This document shows, piece by piece, positions 1 through 12,346 of a DNA stretch of 64,000 nt. Where the stretch lies: positions 1,116,001 through 1,180,000 of the forward strand of contig OY755187.1 of the NCBI GenBank assembly GCA_963576735.1. Direction: 5' to 3'. Every line of letters begins with the position of its first letter. Position 1 is the stretch's first letter. Made by a program: the position numbers and the translations under genes. The notes beneath the pieces were generated by a model. The model searched no databases. It was not told the DNA's origin and saw only the letters and a list, made by a program, of their open reading frames with translations. The DNA comes from Bedellia somnulentella. Taxonomy: Eukaryota > Arthropoda > Insecta > Lepidoptera > Bedelliidae.

Positions 1-558
1 AATTCTGCATAAAATTATCTAAAAAAAAATCCTCAACAGTTTATGTCTATCTTTTACGGTTGACTTACAATAACACGTGTAATTCCTGATAGCTTAGCAG
101 TTCGGAACATTCTGATTGTATTTGTTTACTCTTACGTTTGTAAACCTCTCACTCATCCCTAATTTAAATAAGGTAACATTATTACCTATTCAATAAAAAA
201 AGAATCATAGAAATCGGTAGAGAAACACCGAAATTATACATAAAATAAGCCAGCGCGCCCGTGACCAAAACCAAATCTTTACTAATTTATATATAAAATA
301 CTAGATGGCGCCAGTAGTTGCATCCTACATCACGTAATGATTTATTTTTTAGATTGTTATAAATACTTCATAGCGTTTTATTCCAATTTGCTATTTAATG
401 GAAATACTGAACCGTTCATTAAAGCGCATTCAAAATCTCCAAACTACACTGTTTAGGGAGTGCTATAAATTAAATAAATTGAAAACATTGCGCTGAATTT
501 CACAATGCTTAAGCAGGGACTGAAGAAAGAAACCTCAGATATTTAAAAAAACAACGCT

Positions 559-586
559 ACCCGTGCGAAGCTGGGACGATCCACTA
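559..586 (+). mobile_element. Helitron 3' terminus fragment
   Basis: The stretch has the GC-rich hairpin region and CTAG end (583-586, followed by T) shared with the other Helitron-like copies here at 44251-44451 and 48522-50045. No matching 5' TC end was located, so only the 3' end is called. The rest of 1-720 is AT-rich and shows nothing else recognisable. Confidence 0.5.
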
Positions 587-775
587 GTAAGCACATAAAC
601 TCCTTTTCTTTGCTGCATTGTTTGCGGTGCGGTCGGGTTAACCTGTATTTCTTTTAACAATAATCTTTTAAAAGAATTCGTCCACAAAGAAACTTAAGCT
701 TGCTTGGTTTTACTGCTTAGGTATTTGAGAATCTCTTAAGGGCCCCCCTCGAAAATTTCACTGATTTTGGTAGTT

Positions 776-2835
776 GGGCAATTCCGGCGAAAGTTGTACA
801 TTGTCGTTTTCAAGATGTCCTGAAGTTTATTATTATTTTGTAAATCCGATGTACAAATATCATTTAATACACCTATTAAAATATATTGCCTAATTACTGG
901 CCCACCAGGCAAAATAATAAAAAAATATGATTTTATTATAAAAACTATTTATATTTCACTTTCAAAAGGGGCCAAATTTCGTTTCCTTACTGTCCCTAAT
1001 ATTTTTTTTCGTATTTAGCACGTTGTAGCTCAGTATTTATGGTCTACGACCTATAATTTGGGGATTTATTTTAAATAATTCAGATATGCGCTATCTTAAA
1101 ATTAATAAATATGCATAGATAGTAGGTTGTTTCTATTTTTAATTAATTTAAATAGTTTGTCCGAGCTTTTGCGCTCATCCTGACATGTCAAGGCTGTTAC
1201 GGTGATTTTACTAGGTTTTAGTCGAATTATCGCCTAATTTCGGGGATTTTTCGTTAGGCACGGTAACACTTTGATCACAGATTAAATAAACTCGGTCCAC
1301 CATTCTGTTACATCAGTGGTGGACGGGTCTTTGTGAGCGGCGGTCATCTAATGTTAGTTTTTCCCTCTTTTTTTGTCCACAAAGTTACGCCATTTTTACA
1401 AAAATGGTTTAGGCTGCAACACGTTAGATTATTGTGAGGCAATCTTTATTTTGTCTTCTTCATGATATTGAAAGAATAATTTCCTTAGGTCCTCATTGAA
1501 ATAAATAATCGAATAAAGTTTAGGCATAGGCCCCATAGCGTTACGTCAGGAATGTTACGATTTTGTTAATAACGTATAGCCTGACTTATAATCGTAACGG
1601 TCTGACAGCCTAAAGTTGAAGATACATACACACATTGTAATACATATACTCACGGCTGTAATTCCCTAGAAGGGGTAGCCAGAGCCAAGGAATTATAAAT
1701 TCCTCAGCTACTTTTGGAAGTTGAGTGGGGAAAAGATAGTAAAATAAAGGTTTTTGGTATGTATGGTTGATAATTTTCGGTAAAAAATGCAAAGCACCTT
1801 TGATACTTAACCAGATCTCAAAATGTATGGTGTGCAAACAATGGTTCTGTTGGGAGTGTAGCAGTGGTCAAATCTCAATTGATTATCTTTGTAATGTTTG
1901 TCTTGGTGCTGATTATAGTGATGAATGATCTCATTTGTTATCCTCAGTTCATTATCAGCTTTTTATTATATTAGGTTTTTACAATAATGTATAAATCATA
2001 AACCTATTATCATATCACTTTGAATTTAGTTCTTTGATATTTGTTTTTCTCACGTAAAAAATATTACATTTATATTAATATGCATTAGTCCAAAGAGAAT
2101 TGAAGTTCACTATAAATAAAAAACATTTACCTGTGATAGTAGAATAGTTCTTTAAAAAAGTATAACTTGTTTATTATTAATTTATTATTAAGTTTAAAGA
2201 ATTTACGGTTGTTACTTACCAGAGTACAAACTATTATCTCAGTGTGATCTCAACTTAAACTTGTCAGCCTGTTACGTAATTGTCAGGGTCAGTAATTGTC
2301 CCGCTATGTTTTCGATAGATATATATTATTATTTTTATTTTTTAATACCTAAGCGTCTAAAATTATGTTTCATATCTTCTTTGTAATAAATGCTACCTTG
2401 TGAACTGTGATTACATCCCAAAAAGAGCAAATTTCAGTATTAAAATGTAAATGTTTAACAAGATTTTACAGAAAACGTAACATAAATTGTTTTGTGTGGT
2501 ATATTTATTGAGTTATTATTGCCACGGTGAACTTATGTTCTGTAATATGTTTGTAACATCTATCTTTATAAATTAAACAAGTATTTAAAGTTGAACTGAG
2601 TTTTATTACTGAATTACATTAAGATTTTATAGTAACGGTATGACCGTCAGGTTTTCGCCCGTTACACAAAAATAATAATTTATTGAAGGTAAATAACAAA
2701 TAAATCAAAAACTAATACAATCCAGTTAAGATCAAATATATTTATGAACTATCTACATTAAAAAATTTGAATTTCTGAACAATTTATATTTTTCCTTACT
2801 TTTAAATAAATGTACAACATTCGGCGGAACTGCCC
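776..2835. mobile_element. 2.06 kb DNA element with terminal inverted repeats
   Basis: The left end GGGCAATTCCGGCGAAAG is the near-complement of the right end (about 2810-2835), with a few mismatches over some 25 bp. AGTT flanks both sides (772-775, 2836-2839). The same host repeat lacks the insertion at about 3940 and 7055, where it reads ggtagttttcaaac without a break, so the boundaries are well supported. No open frame or transposase is recognisable inside. Internal palindromic segments rich in GTAACG/CGTTAC occur near 1540-1600 and 2620-2660. Superfamily unresolved. Confidence 0.7.
1621..1760 (-). repeat. SINE2 copy (partial)
   Basis: The 3' part of the SINE2 family in reverse orientation: tail-proximal 'actcacggctgtaattccctag', the 'ggggtagccagagc' block and the 'gttgagtggggaaaagat' block. 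It is nested inside the 776-2835 element and lacks the 5' half. Confidence 0.75.
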
Positions 2836-3378
2836 AGTTTTCAAACTCAATGAAATCCGCTCAATGAAACAATCACACTCTAAATAAAATATATGTTCAA
2901 GTTCAATATCTTTTCTTCAATAATGACGGTTCATATTTCGTTTTCGATTATAATCGACTAAGAAAAAAAATAATTTGTGGGGGGCTTTTTTATCGTAAAG
3001 TCTGATATTGCTGTCAGAATACTGCATATATGTTATCGATTACGTGATATTTGCGTAGACAACTGAGTAATCTATCATCTGTATGAATAATTTTTAGTCT
3101 TTTCATCCTAATTATGGAGTTATAAAGCATTTTCCCTAAATTTCAACTTCAATCTTTAGCGGGTCCCTGTGCGGAGAACGGGGCGGCAGATGGCTGTTAG
3201 CCTTCATGCGCAGAGCTTGTGTCGAATTTTTCTGTAATAGAGCTGCTTGCCGCTTCCCGCGCTTTTTAGATAATTTATTTTGGTTGTGCGCAACATAGTC
3301 GCTTGTTTTGCTTTACATTATAAGTTTGATAACAATCGTAATATTATCGTTAATTTCACTCTGCTTTGTAAGTACGAA

Positions 3379-3450
3379 ATGGTCCAACGCATTAGGGGCC
3401 ATGCGCTGTTGATTTGGGCGTGAGTTCAAATCTTCTGTCCGGGATATGCT
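3379..3450 (+). repeat. tRNA-like segment inside the left-body repeat
   Basis: It carries a degenerate A-box-like 'tggtccaacgcattagg' and a B-box-like 'gtgagttcaaatc' about 40 bp later. Related copies lie at about 4479-4550 and 7582-7650. A diverged one at 5088-5155 has the better B box (gagttcgatcc). The spacing suits a decayed tRNA-derived promoter captured in the TTAA element. No clover-leaf could be drawn, so it is not called a tRNA gene. Confidence 0.45.
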
Positions 3451-3747
3451 TTTTGTTTATTTATTTCCACGTAAAATAATTTTGTTTCGGTTATGATGAT
3501 AAATGCATGATTAAAAATACTGCGAATAATTCTGTTTTGTGAATACGCTCGTTTTATCCTAATGTTCTGTAAATCCAGCTGAAACAATTATTATCTCTTT
3601 GCTTTAAATTTATGTGATGTTTTTACATCTCTTTTTAGTAAGATTAAAAATATTGTTTACCTTATAATAACGTCGGAAAATTAAATAAAGGAAATAAACA
3701 TGTGAAGAAAATCGAAAATTTCCAATTAAACAAAAAACTTTTGAACA

Positions 3748-3900
3748 ACATACATACTCACGGCTATAAATCCCTAAAAGGGGTAGCCAGAGCTGAGAAA
3801 TTAAAAAATCCTCAGCTACTTTTGGAAGTTGAGTAAGAAAAAGATGGTAGAATAAAAGGTTGTTGGTGATGGGTCTCCAACCGCATTGCCCGAAAATCCC
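3748..3900 (-). repeat. SINE2 copy cut at its internal TTAA
   Basis: This is a SINE2 in reverse orientation ending at 'gaaaatccc', where the family consensus continues TTAA-aaagcccc. The next TTAA element starts exactly there (3901). A sister fragment sits at 4850-4880, and an equivalent copy at 8428-8598 is interrupted at the same place. Confidence 0.75.
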
Positions 3901-4880
3901 TTAAGGGCCTCCCTCGAAAATTTCACTGATTTTGGTAGTTTTCAAACTCAATGAAACCTGCTCAATGAAACAATCACACTCTAAATAAAATATATGTTCA
4001 AGTTCAATATCTTTTCTTTAATAATGACGGTTCTCATTCGTTTTCAATAATAATCGACTAAGAAAAAAAATAATTTGTGGGGGGCTTTTTTATCGTAAAG
4101 TCTGATATTGCTGTCAGAATACTGCATATATGTTATCGATTACGTAATATTTGCGTAGACAACTGAGTAGTCTATCATCTGTATGAATAATTTTTAGTCT
4201 TTTCATCCTAATTATGGAGTTATAAAGCAAAAACCCTAAATTTCAATGTCAATCTGGAGCGGGTCCCTGTGCGGAGAACGGGGCGGCAGATGGCTGTTAG
4301 CCTTCATGCGCAGAGCTTGTGTCGAATTTTTCTGTAATAGAGCTGCTTGCCGCTTCCCGCGCTTTTCAGATAATTTATTTTGGTTGTGCGCAACATAGTC
4401 GCTTGTTTTGCTTTACATTATAAGTTTGATAACAATCGTAATATTATCGTTAATTTCACCCTGTTTAGATAGTACGAAATGGTCCAACGCATTAGGGGCC
4501 ATGCGCTGTTGATGTGGACGTGAGTTCAAATCTTCTATCCGGGACATGCTTTTTGTTTATTTCTTTCCTCGTAAAATTATTTTGTTTCGGTTATGATGAT
4601 AAATGCATGATTAAAAATACTGCGCATAATTCTGTTTTGTGAATACGCTCGTTTTATCCTAATGTTCTGTAAATCCAGCTGAAACAATTATTATCTTTTT
4701 GCTTTAAATTTATGTGATGTTTTTACATATCTTTTTAGTAAGATTAAAAATATTGTTTACCTTATAATAACGTCGAAAAATTAAATAAAGGAAACAAACA
4801 TGTGCAGAAAATCGAAAATTTCCAATTCAACAAAAAAATTTTGAACAACATACATACTCACGGCTATAAATCCCTAAAAG

Positions 4881-6215
4881 GGAAAAAATATTAAAAAAAG
4901 GTTCGCTAAACAGAGGGCTTAGATAATGAATGCAAAATTGTAAGTACAAATTTTTCTACCAATAAAACACTTTAGGCATATTTTATATATTGCACGGAAC
5001 ATAGTCGAAAAGTTTTGCCATATATTATATTGTTCGTTCGCAATCCTAATATAATCGTTAATTTCGACTTTTAGCTCTAAGATCGAAGTGGTGTAACGCG
5101 TTAAACGTTCCACGCTCAGTGATGAAGGTACAGAGTTCGATCCTCAACCTTGCGATAGTATTTTAGTTTGTTTTTTATTCGTAAAATAAGTATTCTTTTA
5201 TTTTCTCCTTCGGATCACGATGAATGCATTATTAAAAATACCTGCTGCTATTTATTCTGTTTTGTAAATATGCTTGTTACGTTTTACCCTATAGCTATGT
5301 TCCGTGAATAATCTTACCTTCTAACTTTTCTTTCAAATCTGGGTGTTTTTTTTTATTTATATGATGTGTATTACACTTCTCCACTTTAGTCATATTTCTA
5401 CTTATTAAGAAAAAATATATAATTATCTTAATATATGTATTCGAACCGTTCTTCGATCAATTATTTTGATCCATTGTATTTTATTCATGTGCTATTAATT
5501 CTGATTTAGGCTCCAAAAACGTATTGCTTTACAAGGGGATGAGAAATATGCAATAAATCAGGAACCTCAATCATCTCGCCAAGTTCAATTAACAGAGTAA
5601 GTAAAATAGACCAGGAGCTGATATTTATAATTTTTTAGTCTTTCATTGAACTTTGTATTTTGTAATAAATTGTGAAAAAGTTATCATACCCAATTGAGCC
5701 TATACTTATATATTATGAATTAATTTCAGTTCAACTCAGATGATGGAAGAAAGTGTTTTTGCGTCCCACAATACCGACAGGGAGAAATCATTGGAGAACA
5801 CGGCTACTGTATCTAATGCACCTGAACTAGGCTCATCAACTGTGATAATAGTGCTCTTAAACGCACCTTTACTTTTGTATTTAAAAAAAACGTAAAAGTA
5901 TATTAATTTAAAGATTAACAGCACCATCACCATGCCATGCTTTTTCAACACAGTAAAACGAACGATGCATGTGCTCGAATATATTAAAGATTAGCACTGA
6001 TATTAACAGACTGTTAATTTAACAATAAATAACCCTTTTAAGTCCGGTATATTCCGAACTTCTGTCTCTTTTATTATTTAAGTTATTTAGTCGCGGTGGA
6101 TAAGTTATTTAATATAGCTATCTTGCACAATTTGGCGTAAAAACTATTTTATATGAGTTGAAGTATATTTTCAGCCGTAAAATTTCGGGAAATGTGAATT
6201 TAGATAATCAAGAAA
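4881..6215. repeat. Diverged left-body repeat copy
   Basis: It aligns by eye with 7590-8250: 'cgaaccgttcttcgat' near 5445 against 7910, and 'gacagggagaaatc' near 5775 against 8212. It lacks a left TTAA end. No coding sequence could be recognised. Confidence 0.5.
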
Positions 6216-8427
6216 ACTTTTGAACAAACCTCTAATTAATTAAATGAACAAGTACAAAAGACGCACATTTATAGCCTCCTTCAAACAAGAAACTACAAAC
6301 AGGTATTCATGAATCTGTGCCTACAAATACCTAGTTATAACTTAGTTTTGAATATTGAAAAGAACCTTAAGAATTGCCTTTTGCTTTCTGCACCATCTCA
6401 ATAAAATGATAATTTTTATGAAAATTATTTGGGTTTTATAATTTACTTATGTTGAATCAGTAGTAAGTAAGTATTCATGAAAAAATGCCTACTCCTGTTC
6501 TATTATTTGAGTCGATTTTTTGTTCAAGTGTGGATTTTTGACGTCGAGATATTATTATTATATAATTACACGTTACTTCATTTCTACTGCCATCCACGTA
6601 CACTTTGTTGTGTCGGTTAAGAATAACATAAACCCCTTTTACTATGTCACGTGAAACGTATCATCACGACACCAACATTCTTTTCGACATGTTCCCCTGC
6701 TATATTCCAAAGGTATCAAGAAATAAGTTTTGTGGAAATAAAGTTATTGTACTGTTGAAGTATTTGTTTTATTTTTATAACAATATTCACTTAGCGAAAC
6801 ATAATTAACACATATATCAATACGCCGCGCCGATCGTACAACGTAGTACGAGACTGTTTTGGTAGATGGCGCTATATCTACATCTATATCGCTATAATCT
6901 ATAGTTATCATAGTTGCTAATAGATGGCTTGTTTTACGAGTTCTATTAAAGGTGAGGAAACGGCAGGGGGAAGCCCAAATGCCGTTTCAAGGTTCTCACT
7001 TTTTCGTGGGACGCCCTTAAGGGCCTCCCTCGAAAAGTGCACTGATTTTGGTAGTTTTCAAACTCAATAAAATCCGCTCAATAAAGCAATCACACTCTAA
7101 ATAAAATATATGTTCAAGTTCAATATCTTATCTTCAAAAATTACGGTTCATATTTTGTTTTTGATAATAATTGACAAAGAAAAAAAAATATTTGTGGGGG
7201 CCTTTTTTATCGTAAAATCTGATACTGCAGTCAGAATACTGCATATATGTTATCGATTACCTATCATTTGCGTAGACAACTGAGTAATCTATCATTGTAG
7301 TGATAATTTTCTAGTCTTTTTATCCTAATTATGGAGTTACAAAGCTTTTTTCCTAAATTTCAATTGCGGGTCCCTGCGCGGAGAACGGGTGGCAGATGGC
7401 TGTTAGCCTTCATGCGCAGAGCTTGTGTCGGATTTTTCTGTAATATGGCTGCTTGCCGCTTCCCGCGCTTTTTTGATAATTTATTTTGGTTGTGCGCAAC
7501 ATAGTCGCTTGTTTCGCCTTTCATTATAAGTTTGTCTCAATCGTAATATTATCGTTAATTTCAACCTCTAACGTAAGAACGAAATGGTCCAACGTGTGAT
7601 GTGCTATGCGCCATAGGTGAGGGCGTGAGTTCAAATCTTCGGCTCGGTGTGTGCTTTTTGTTTAATTCTTTACAGGTAAAATAATTTTGTCTTTATTTTC
7701 GTTCGGTAATGATGATAAATGCATTATTAAAAATACTGCGAATTGTTCTGTTTTGTGAATACGCTCGTATTACCCTAATGTTCCGTAAATCTAGCTGAAA
7801 CAATTATTATCGTTTTGCTTTAAATTTATGTGATATTTTTACATATCTTTTTTGTAATATTTCTACTTTTTTAAAATGAAATAGAATATATTAAATATGT
7901 GCATTCAAACCGTTCTTCGAATAAATTATCTTGATTCATTTTATTTTATTAATGTGCTAATAATTCTAGTTTATACTTCGAAAATGTATAGCTTTGCGAG
8001 GGGATGAGTAGGTTCAAATAAATTCGCAACCACTCAACCGTCTCGTCAAGGTGAATTGATAGAGTAAGCTGATATTGATAAATTTTTAGATTTTTCATTG
8101 AACTTTGCATTTTGTAAACAACTGTGAAAAAATAACTCAATCAAATAAGCTTTATACTAATTTATGAAATAATTATTTATATTTTTGCGTATACTCATCC
8201 CACTATATCGACAAGGAGAAATCTTTGTATAACACGGCTAGTGTTTTTAATTAGATAAAACAGTAAGTTGTTTGCTTTTCTTTTAAAATACCCTTTATTA
8301 CATAGTTTAGTATAACCAAAGATTAAAAGTATTTTTTACCTTATAATAACGACGGAAAATTAAATAAAGGAAATAAACATGTGCAGAAAATCGAAAATTT
8401 CCAATTGAACAAAATACTTTTGAGCAA

Positions 8428-8598
8428 CATACATACATATACTAACGGCTATAAATCCCTAAAAGGGGTAGCCAGAGCTGAGAAATTAAAAATTCCTCAG
8501 CCACTTTTGGAAGTTGAGTGGGAAAAAGATGGTAGAATAAAGGTTGTTGGTGATGGGTGATGGGTCTCCAACCGCATCGCCCAAAAATCCCTTAAAGA
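8428..8598 (-). repeat. SINE2 copy
   Basis: Reverse-orientation SINE2 with a tail of acatacatacatat. It runs to 'aaaaatccctta', where the right-body repeat starts. A plus-strand 5' fragment of the same family (gctgtgtagtgtcggctt) follows at about 8718-8800 and again at 11455-11527, in equivalent places of the two right-body copies. Confidence 0.75.
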
Positions 8599-9137
8599 GC
8601 AAACCTCTAATTAAGTAAATAAACAAATACAAAAGACGCATATTTATAGTCTCCTTCTAACAAGAAACTATAACCAAGTATATATGTATGAATTATTATA
8701 ATGAATTATATATTATTGCTGTGTAGTGTCGGCTTGGAATAGCACTAACCCATTTTTTTCCGGTGCCGGTGGGTGTACGTAAGAGGCGACTGGTAGTATT
8801 TACTAAATGCTTTCTCCTGTTTTATAATTTGTGCCGATTTTTTATTCAAGTGTGATTTTTGGATGTTGCGATAATAGCACGTTACGTTATTTCTACTGCA
8901 ATCCACGATCACTTTTTTGTGCCGGCTAAGAATAACATAATCCCCTTTTACTTGGTGTCACATGAAACCTACTATCACGTGTTTTCTTCTCGACATTCCC
9001 CTCCTATATTCCGAAGGTGTCATAAAAAATAGTTTTGTGAGATTCAAGTTTTTGTTTCAGTTATTTTAATTACAAAATAAATTCATCCAAGCGAGACATC
9101 ATTATTATATCGATACGAATGTCGCAATTCTACAACG

Positions 9138-11160
9138 CACATAGGTTGATTTTCAAGTTTTATGCGGCCAAAATTGAATTACCGTAAGTTGTAGTTACAA
9201 AACCAGGTAACATTCCTAGAGCTTAACAATAGTCCTAAAAACAATGGACCGGCCCGGCAAAGGGCCACCCCGCATGCCCTTTGAGTACGGTCAGTCGGAA
9301 CTTTACTGTCTCCTGCTACGCACGTAATCGTTATTTTGAGTTAACTTGAAATCATCTCTTTGGAGCATAATTGTTTTGTGCAAAGACATTTTAGTGAATT
9401 AAACGTTATGGATTCCAACAATTCAGGTAAATACCAATATTTTTTTATATTTATTAACAATCGGAATTGATAATATTGTCTGATATAACCTACCAAACTT
9501 AGGTTGTTTTCAAAAATGAAAATCACATGGTTTTTGTGTTTATTAGTAATTTTATAATACTTTCGCCCCTGATCGCGCTATAATTCTTATGAAGGACGAT
9601 AGCTGGTATATTTTTCCTTCTTTTGACGTGTGTATTACTTGCTAATTCCTGCTATTATGTTCTATAGGCGCCATTATAAAATAATTTTTTTTTTTCAAAT
9701 TCTATTATTTCTCGTTTTAGTGTCTCCTGGGTCTTCTGGGGTAAAAACAGTAACGCGCAAATGGCTCTATGACCAAATTCAAGGGCAAAATTTGTCAAAT
9801 TTGGATGAAAAATTACAATATTTGGAAAATCATAAATTGTCCATATATGGCGAATCAGAACAAAATGCTAAAGAGCTTAAGAAGAAACTAGCTTACTTTA
9901 AAAGTGACATGAAGAAAAAGTGGACTAAATCACAGAGAAACGATGCCTTTTTCTTAAAATCCAATCAGGAATGGTTAAATGCTACCTTTGAAATTCCAAA
10001 TCAAACTCAAAGTTACCCAGGGCGACCATCAAAATCATTTGGAGAGCTGAGTGAGCGAAGCAAACGCAGAAAAACAAAAGATGTCCGATCAACCGTAGCC
10101 ACTGACATCATTATGCACGCAGCACAATCCACTTTAAGATCAAGAAGACGAAGAAACGCATCAAATATTCTTAAAGAGATAACTAAATCTCCTAAACGTG
10201 CTGGAAAATATAAACAAGCTTACAAATTACAAATTGATACGGAAAAAACACTACATCCTTATCACCTCAACAAACTTTAGCGATGTTTGTGGAAGCTGAT
10301 CTAACAAAACAACAATATGTGGTAATAAGAAATGCGAACAAAACAATATATCCTTGTTACAACCGCATAATAAATGCCAACGGCAAATTATGGGAACACC
10401 AATGATGGGAATACCAGCAGGCGGTTTTTTGAGAATGCACAATTAGCTGCAGACATTACGGGTGTTGATTTTAATTTGATTTATCGCCTTAAAGTGATTT
10501 TAGAGACCATATCGAATGGACAAAAAATAAGTAAAAAAAATAGGATGACTATGCCTTTGAAACTGCCCAACTGTATGTGAATCTTTATCCATGGCGACCA
10601 ATGACTCCTACAATGCACAAAGTCTTAATCCATGGCGCAGTAATAATAGAAAACGCTCTATTACCCATCGGACAATTATCAGAGGAGGCTCAGGAAGCGC
10701 GGAACAAACACTTCCGTATGTACCGGGAAAGCTATGCCCGTAAATTTACGCGGGAAGATTGCAATCGCGACATTTTTAATAGGTTGCTGCTAAGCTCAGA
10801 TCCATTCATAAGCAGCACAAACCGCAGCAGAAAAAAAGGGTTTCTAAAGCATTTTGCCCCGAAACAAAAACTTTGTTGATACCCGCTGACCCCAATTTTA
10901 AAGATCGGATAGTAGCAGATACTTCGGGAGGCAGCGAAGAGGATTCCGATGACGAATTGTATCGTTAATATTAGTAAAACTTTAATCGGAAAGAAACTAT
11001 CCTGTGCCGTTGTCATAAAAACTTGTAAATATAAGTTATTTTAGAATAAAGTGTCAGTTTGAATGAAAACATGACTTTTTTCATTAGTTTACTTCTTCCT
11101 TTACATGTTAATACAATTAAATTATTTTGGCCGCACAAAACTTGAAAATCAACCTATGTG
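9138..11160 (+). mobile_element. Transib-superfamily DNA transposon (decayed)
   Basis: The element is 2023 bp. Its 38 bp terminal inverted repeats (9138-9175 and about 11123-11160) differ at about one base and begin CACATAGG. It is flanked by a 5 bp duplication, CAACG (9133-9137, 11161-11165). Two related right-body copies (about 6836 and 11882) keep the uninterrupted 'tacaacgtagtacgag', giving the empty site. CAC-starting ends and 5 bp duplications are hallmarks of Transib, the family related to RAG1. The coding content agrees (see the pseudogene at 9408-10879). At this length and with a broken frame it cannot supply its own transposase. Confidence 0.85.
9408..10879 (+). pseudogene. Transib transposase relic (RAG1-like), spliced
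   Basis: Exon 1 appears to be 9408-9426 (ATG plus six codons, donor CAG|GTAAAT). Exon 2 begins at 9721 after 'tttctcgttttag', and the phases agree. The exon 2 frame runs to 10280. It contains 'GRPSKSFGELSERSKRRK' at about 10021-10072, which resembles the GRPR nonamer-binding region of RAG1. The frame shifts near 10241-10250, in an A run, and continues with 'FVEADLTKQQY' to about 10400. Most of the catalytic core is then missing. The C-terminal pieces resume as 'NDGNTSRRFF' (about 10389) and 'IGQLSEEAQEARNKHFR' (about 10666-10716). The second matches the RAG1/Transib region holding the third catalytic acidic residue. It ends near 10879. Seen: the motifs, frames and splice signals. Known: the RAG1/Transib relationship. 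Inferred: a defective transposase with a large central deletion. Confidence 0.8.
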
Positions 11161-12092
11161 CAACGTAGTACGAGACTATTTCCGTAGATGGCGCATGGTA
11201 TTATGGTTATAATAGTTACTAGTGAGGCCACTAGATGGCTTATTTTACGAGTTTGATTAAAGGTGAGGAGACGGCAGGGGGCAAGCCCAAATGCCGTTTC
11301 AAGGTTCTTACTTTTTCGGGGGACGCCCTTAAAAAGCAAACCTCTAATGAAGTAAATAAACAAATACAAAAGACGCATATTTATAGTCTCCTTCTAACAA
11401 GAAACTATAACCAAGTATATATTTTTGAATTATTATTATGAATTATATATTATTGCTGTGTAGTGTCGGCTTAGAATAGCACTACCCCATTTCTTCCGGT
11501 GGGTGTACATAAGAGGCGAGTGGTAGTATTTACTAAATGCTTTCTCCTGTTTTATAATTTATGCCGATTTTTTATTCAAGTGTTCTTTTTGGACTTTGCG
11601 AAAATAGCACGTTACGTTATTTCTACTGCCATCCACGAACACTTTGTTGTGTCGGCTAAGAATAACATAATCCCTTTTACTTGGTGTCACCTGAAACCCA
11701 CTATCACGAGTTTTCTTCTCGACATATTCCCCTCCTATATACCGAAGAATATATATATTCCGAAGGTGTCATAAAAAATAGTTTTGTGAAATTAAAATTT
11801 TTGTTTTAGTTATTTTAATTTCAATAATTATATTCATCCAAGCGAGACATAATTGTAATATCAATACGCACGCAGCGATTCTACAACGTAGTACGAGACT
11901 ATTTCCGTAGATGGCGCTTAATTTATGGTTATTTATAATAGTTACTAGTGAGTCACTAGATGGCTTATTTTACGAGTTTGACTAAAGGTGAGGAAACGGC
12001 AGGGGGAAGCCCAAATGCCGTTTCAAGGTTCTCATCTTTTCGGGGGACGCCCTTAATCAGAACAGCAGTCTTAACCCTGAAGTATTTAATCA

Positions 12093-12346
12093 GCTGTGTA
12101 GTGTCGGCTTAGAATAGCACTACCCCATTTCTTCCGGTGGGTGTACGTAAGAGGCGAATAACGGACTTGGGGCTTTTTAAGGGATTTTCGGGCGATGCGG
12201 ATGGAAACCCTACACCATCAACCTTTATTCTACCATCTTTTTCCCACTCAACTTCCAAAAGTGGCTGAGGAATTTATAATTTCTCAGCTCTGGCAACCCC
12301 TATTAGGGATAGGCAAGCCGTGAGTATATGTATGTATGTATGTATT
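12093..12346 (+). repeat. SINE2 copy, near full length
   Basis: It runs from 'gctgtgtagtgtcggcttag' to a (ATGT)n tail. It has the B-box-like 'ggatggaaacccta' block (usually ggttggagaccca in the family) and the 'agtggctgaggaatttataat' block. It lies just outside the TTAA block. Confidence 0.8.

Larger units (their letters stand above)
736..12056. repeat. Nested block of TTAA-flanked non-autonomous elements
   Basis: The block is bounded by TTAA at 736-739 and 12053-12056. Left-type ends (TTAA-GGGCCTCCCTCG) occur at 736, 3901 and 7017. Right-type ends (CGGGGGACGCCC-TTAA) occur at 7017, 11329 and 12053. The two end types are imperfect inverted repeats of each other. Left-body segments recur at about 2836-3747, 3905-4850, 4881-6215 (diverged) and 7021-8427. 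Right-body segments recur at about 6216-7016, 8599-11328 (interrupted by Transib) and 11333-12052. The flanks (ttgagaatctc / tcagaacagcagtc) match a site at 13650-13690 that has a single TTAA and no insert. TTAA duplication with GGG ends is known for Kolobok and piggyBac relatives; which one is not resolved. No transposase of that type is visible. Confidence 0.7.

Noticed and set aside
9630..9720. N-terminal 30 residues (hydrophobic) of the 9630-10280 frame as a signal or membrane segment
   Set aside because: This part lies before a good acceptor (ctcgttttag, 9711-9720), and the phase-matched upstream exon at 9408-9426 explains the start. The hydrophobic stretch is intron.
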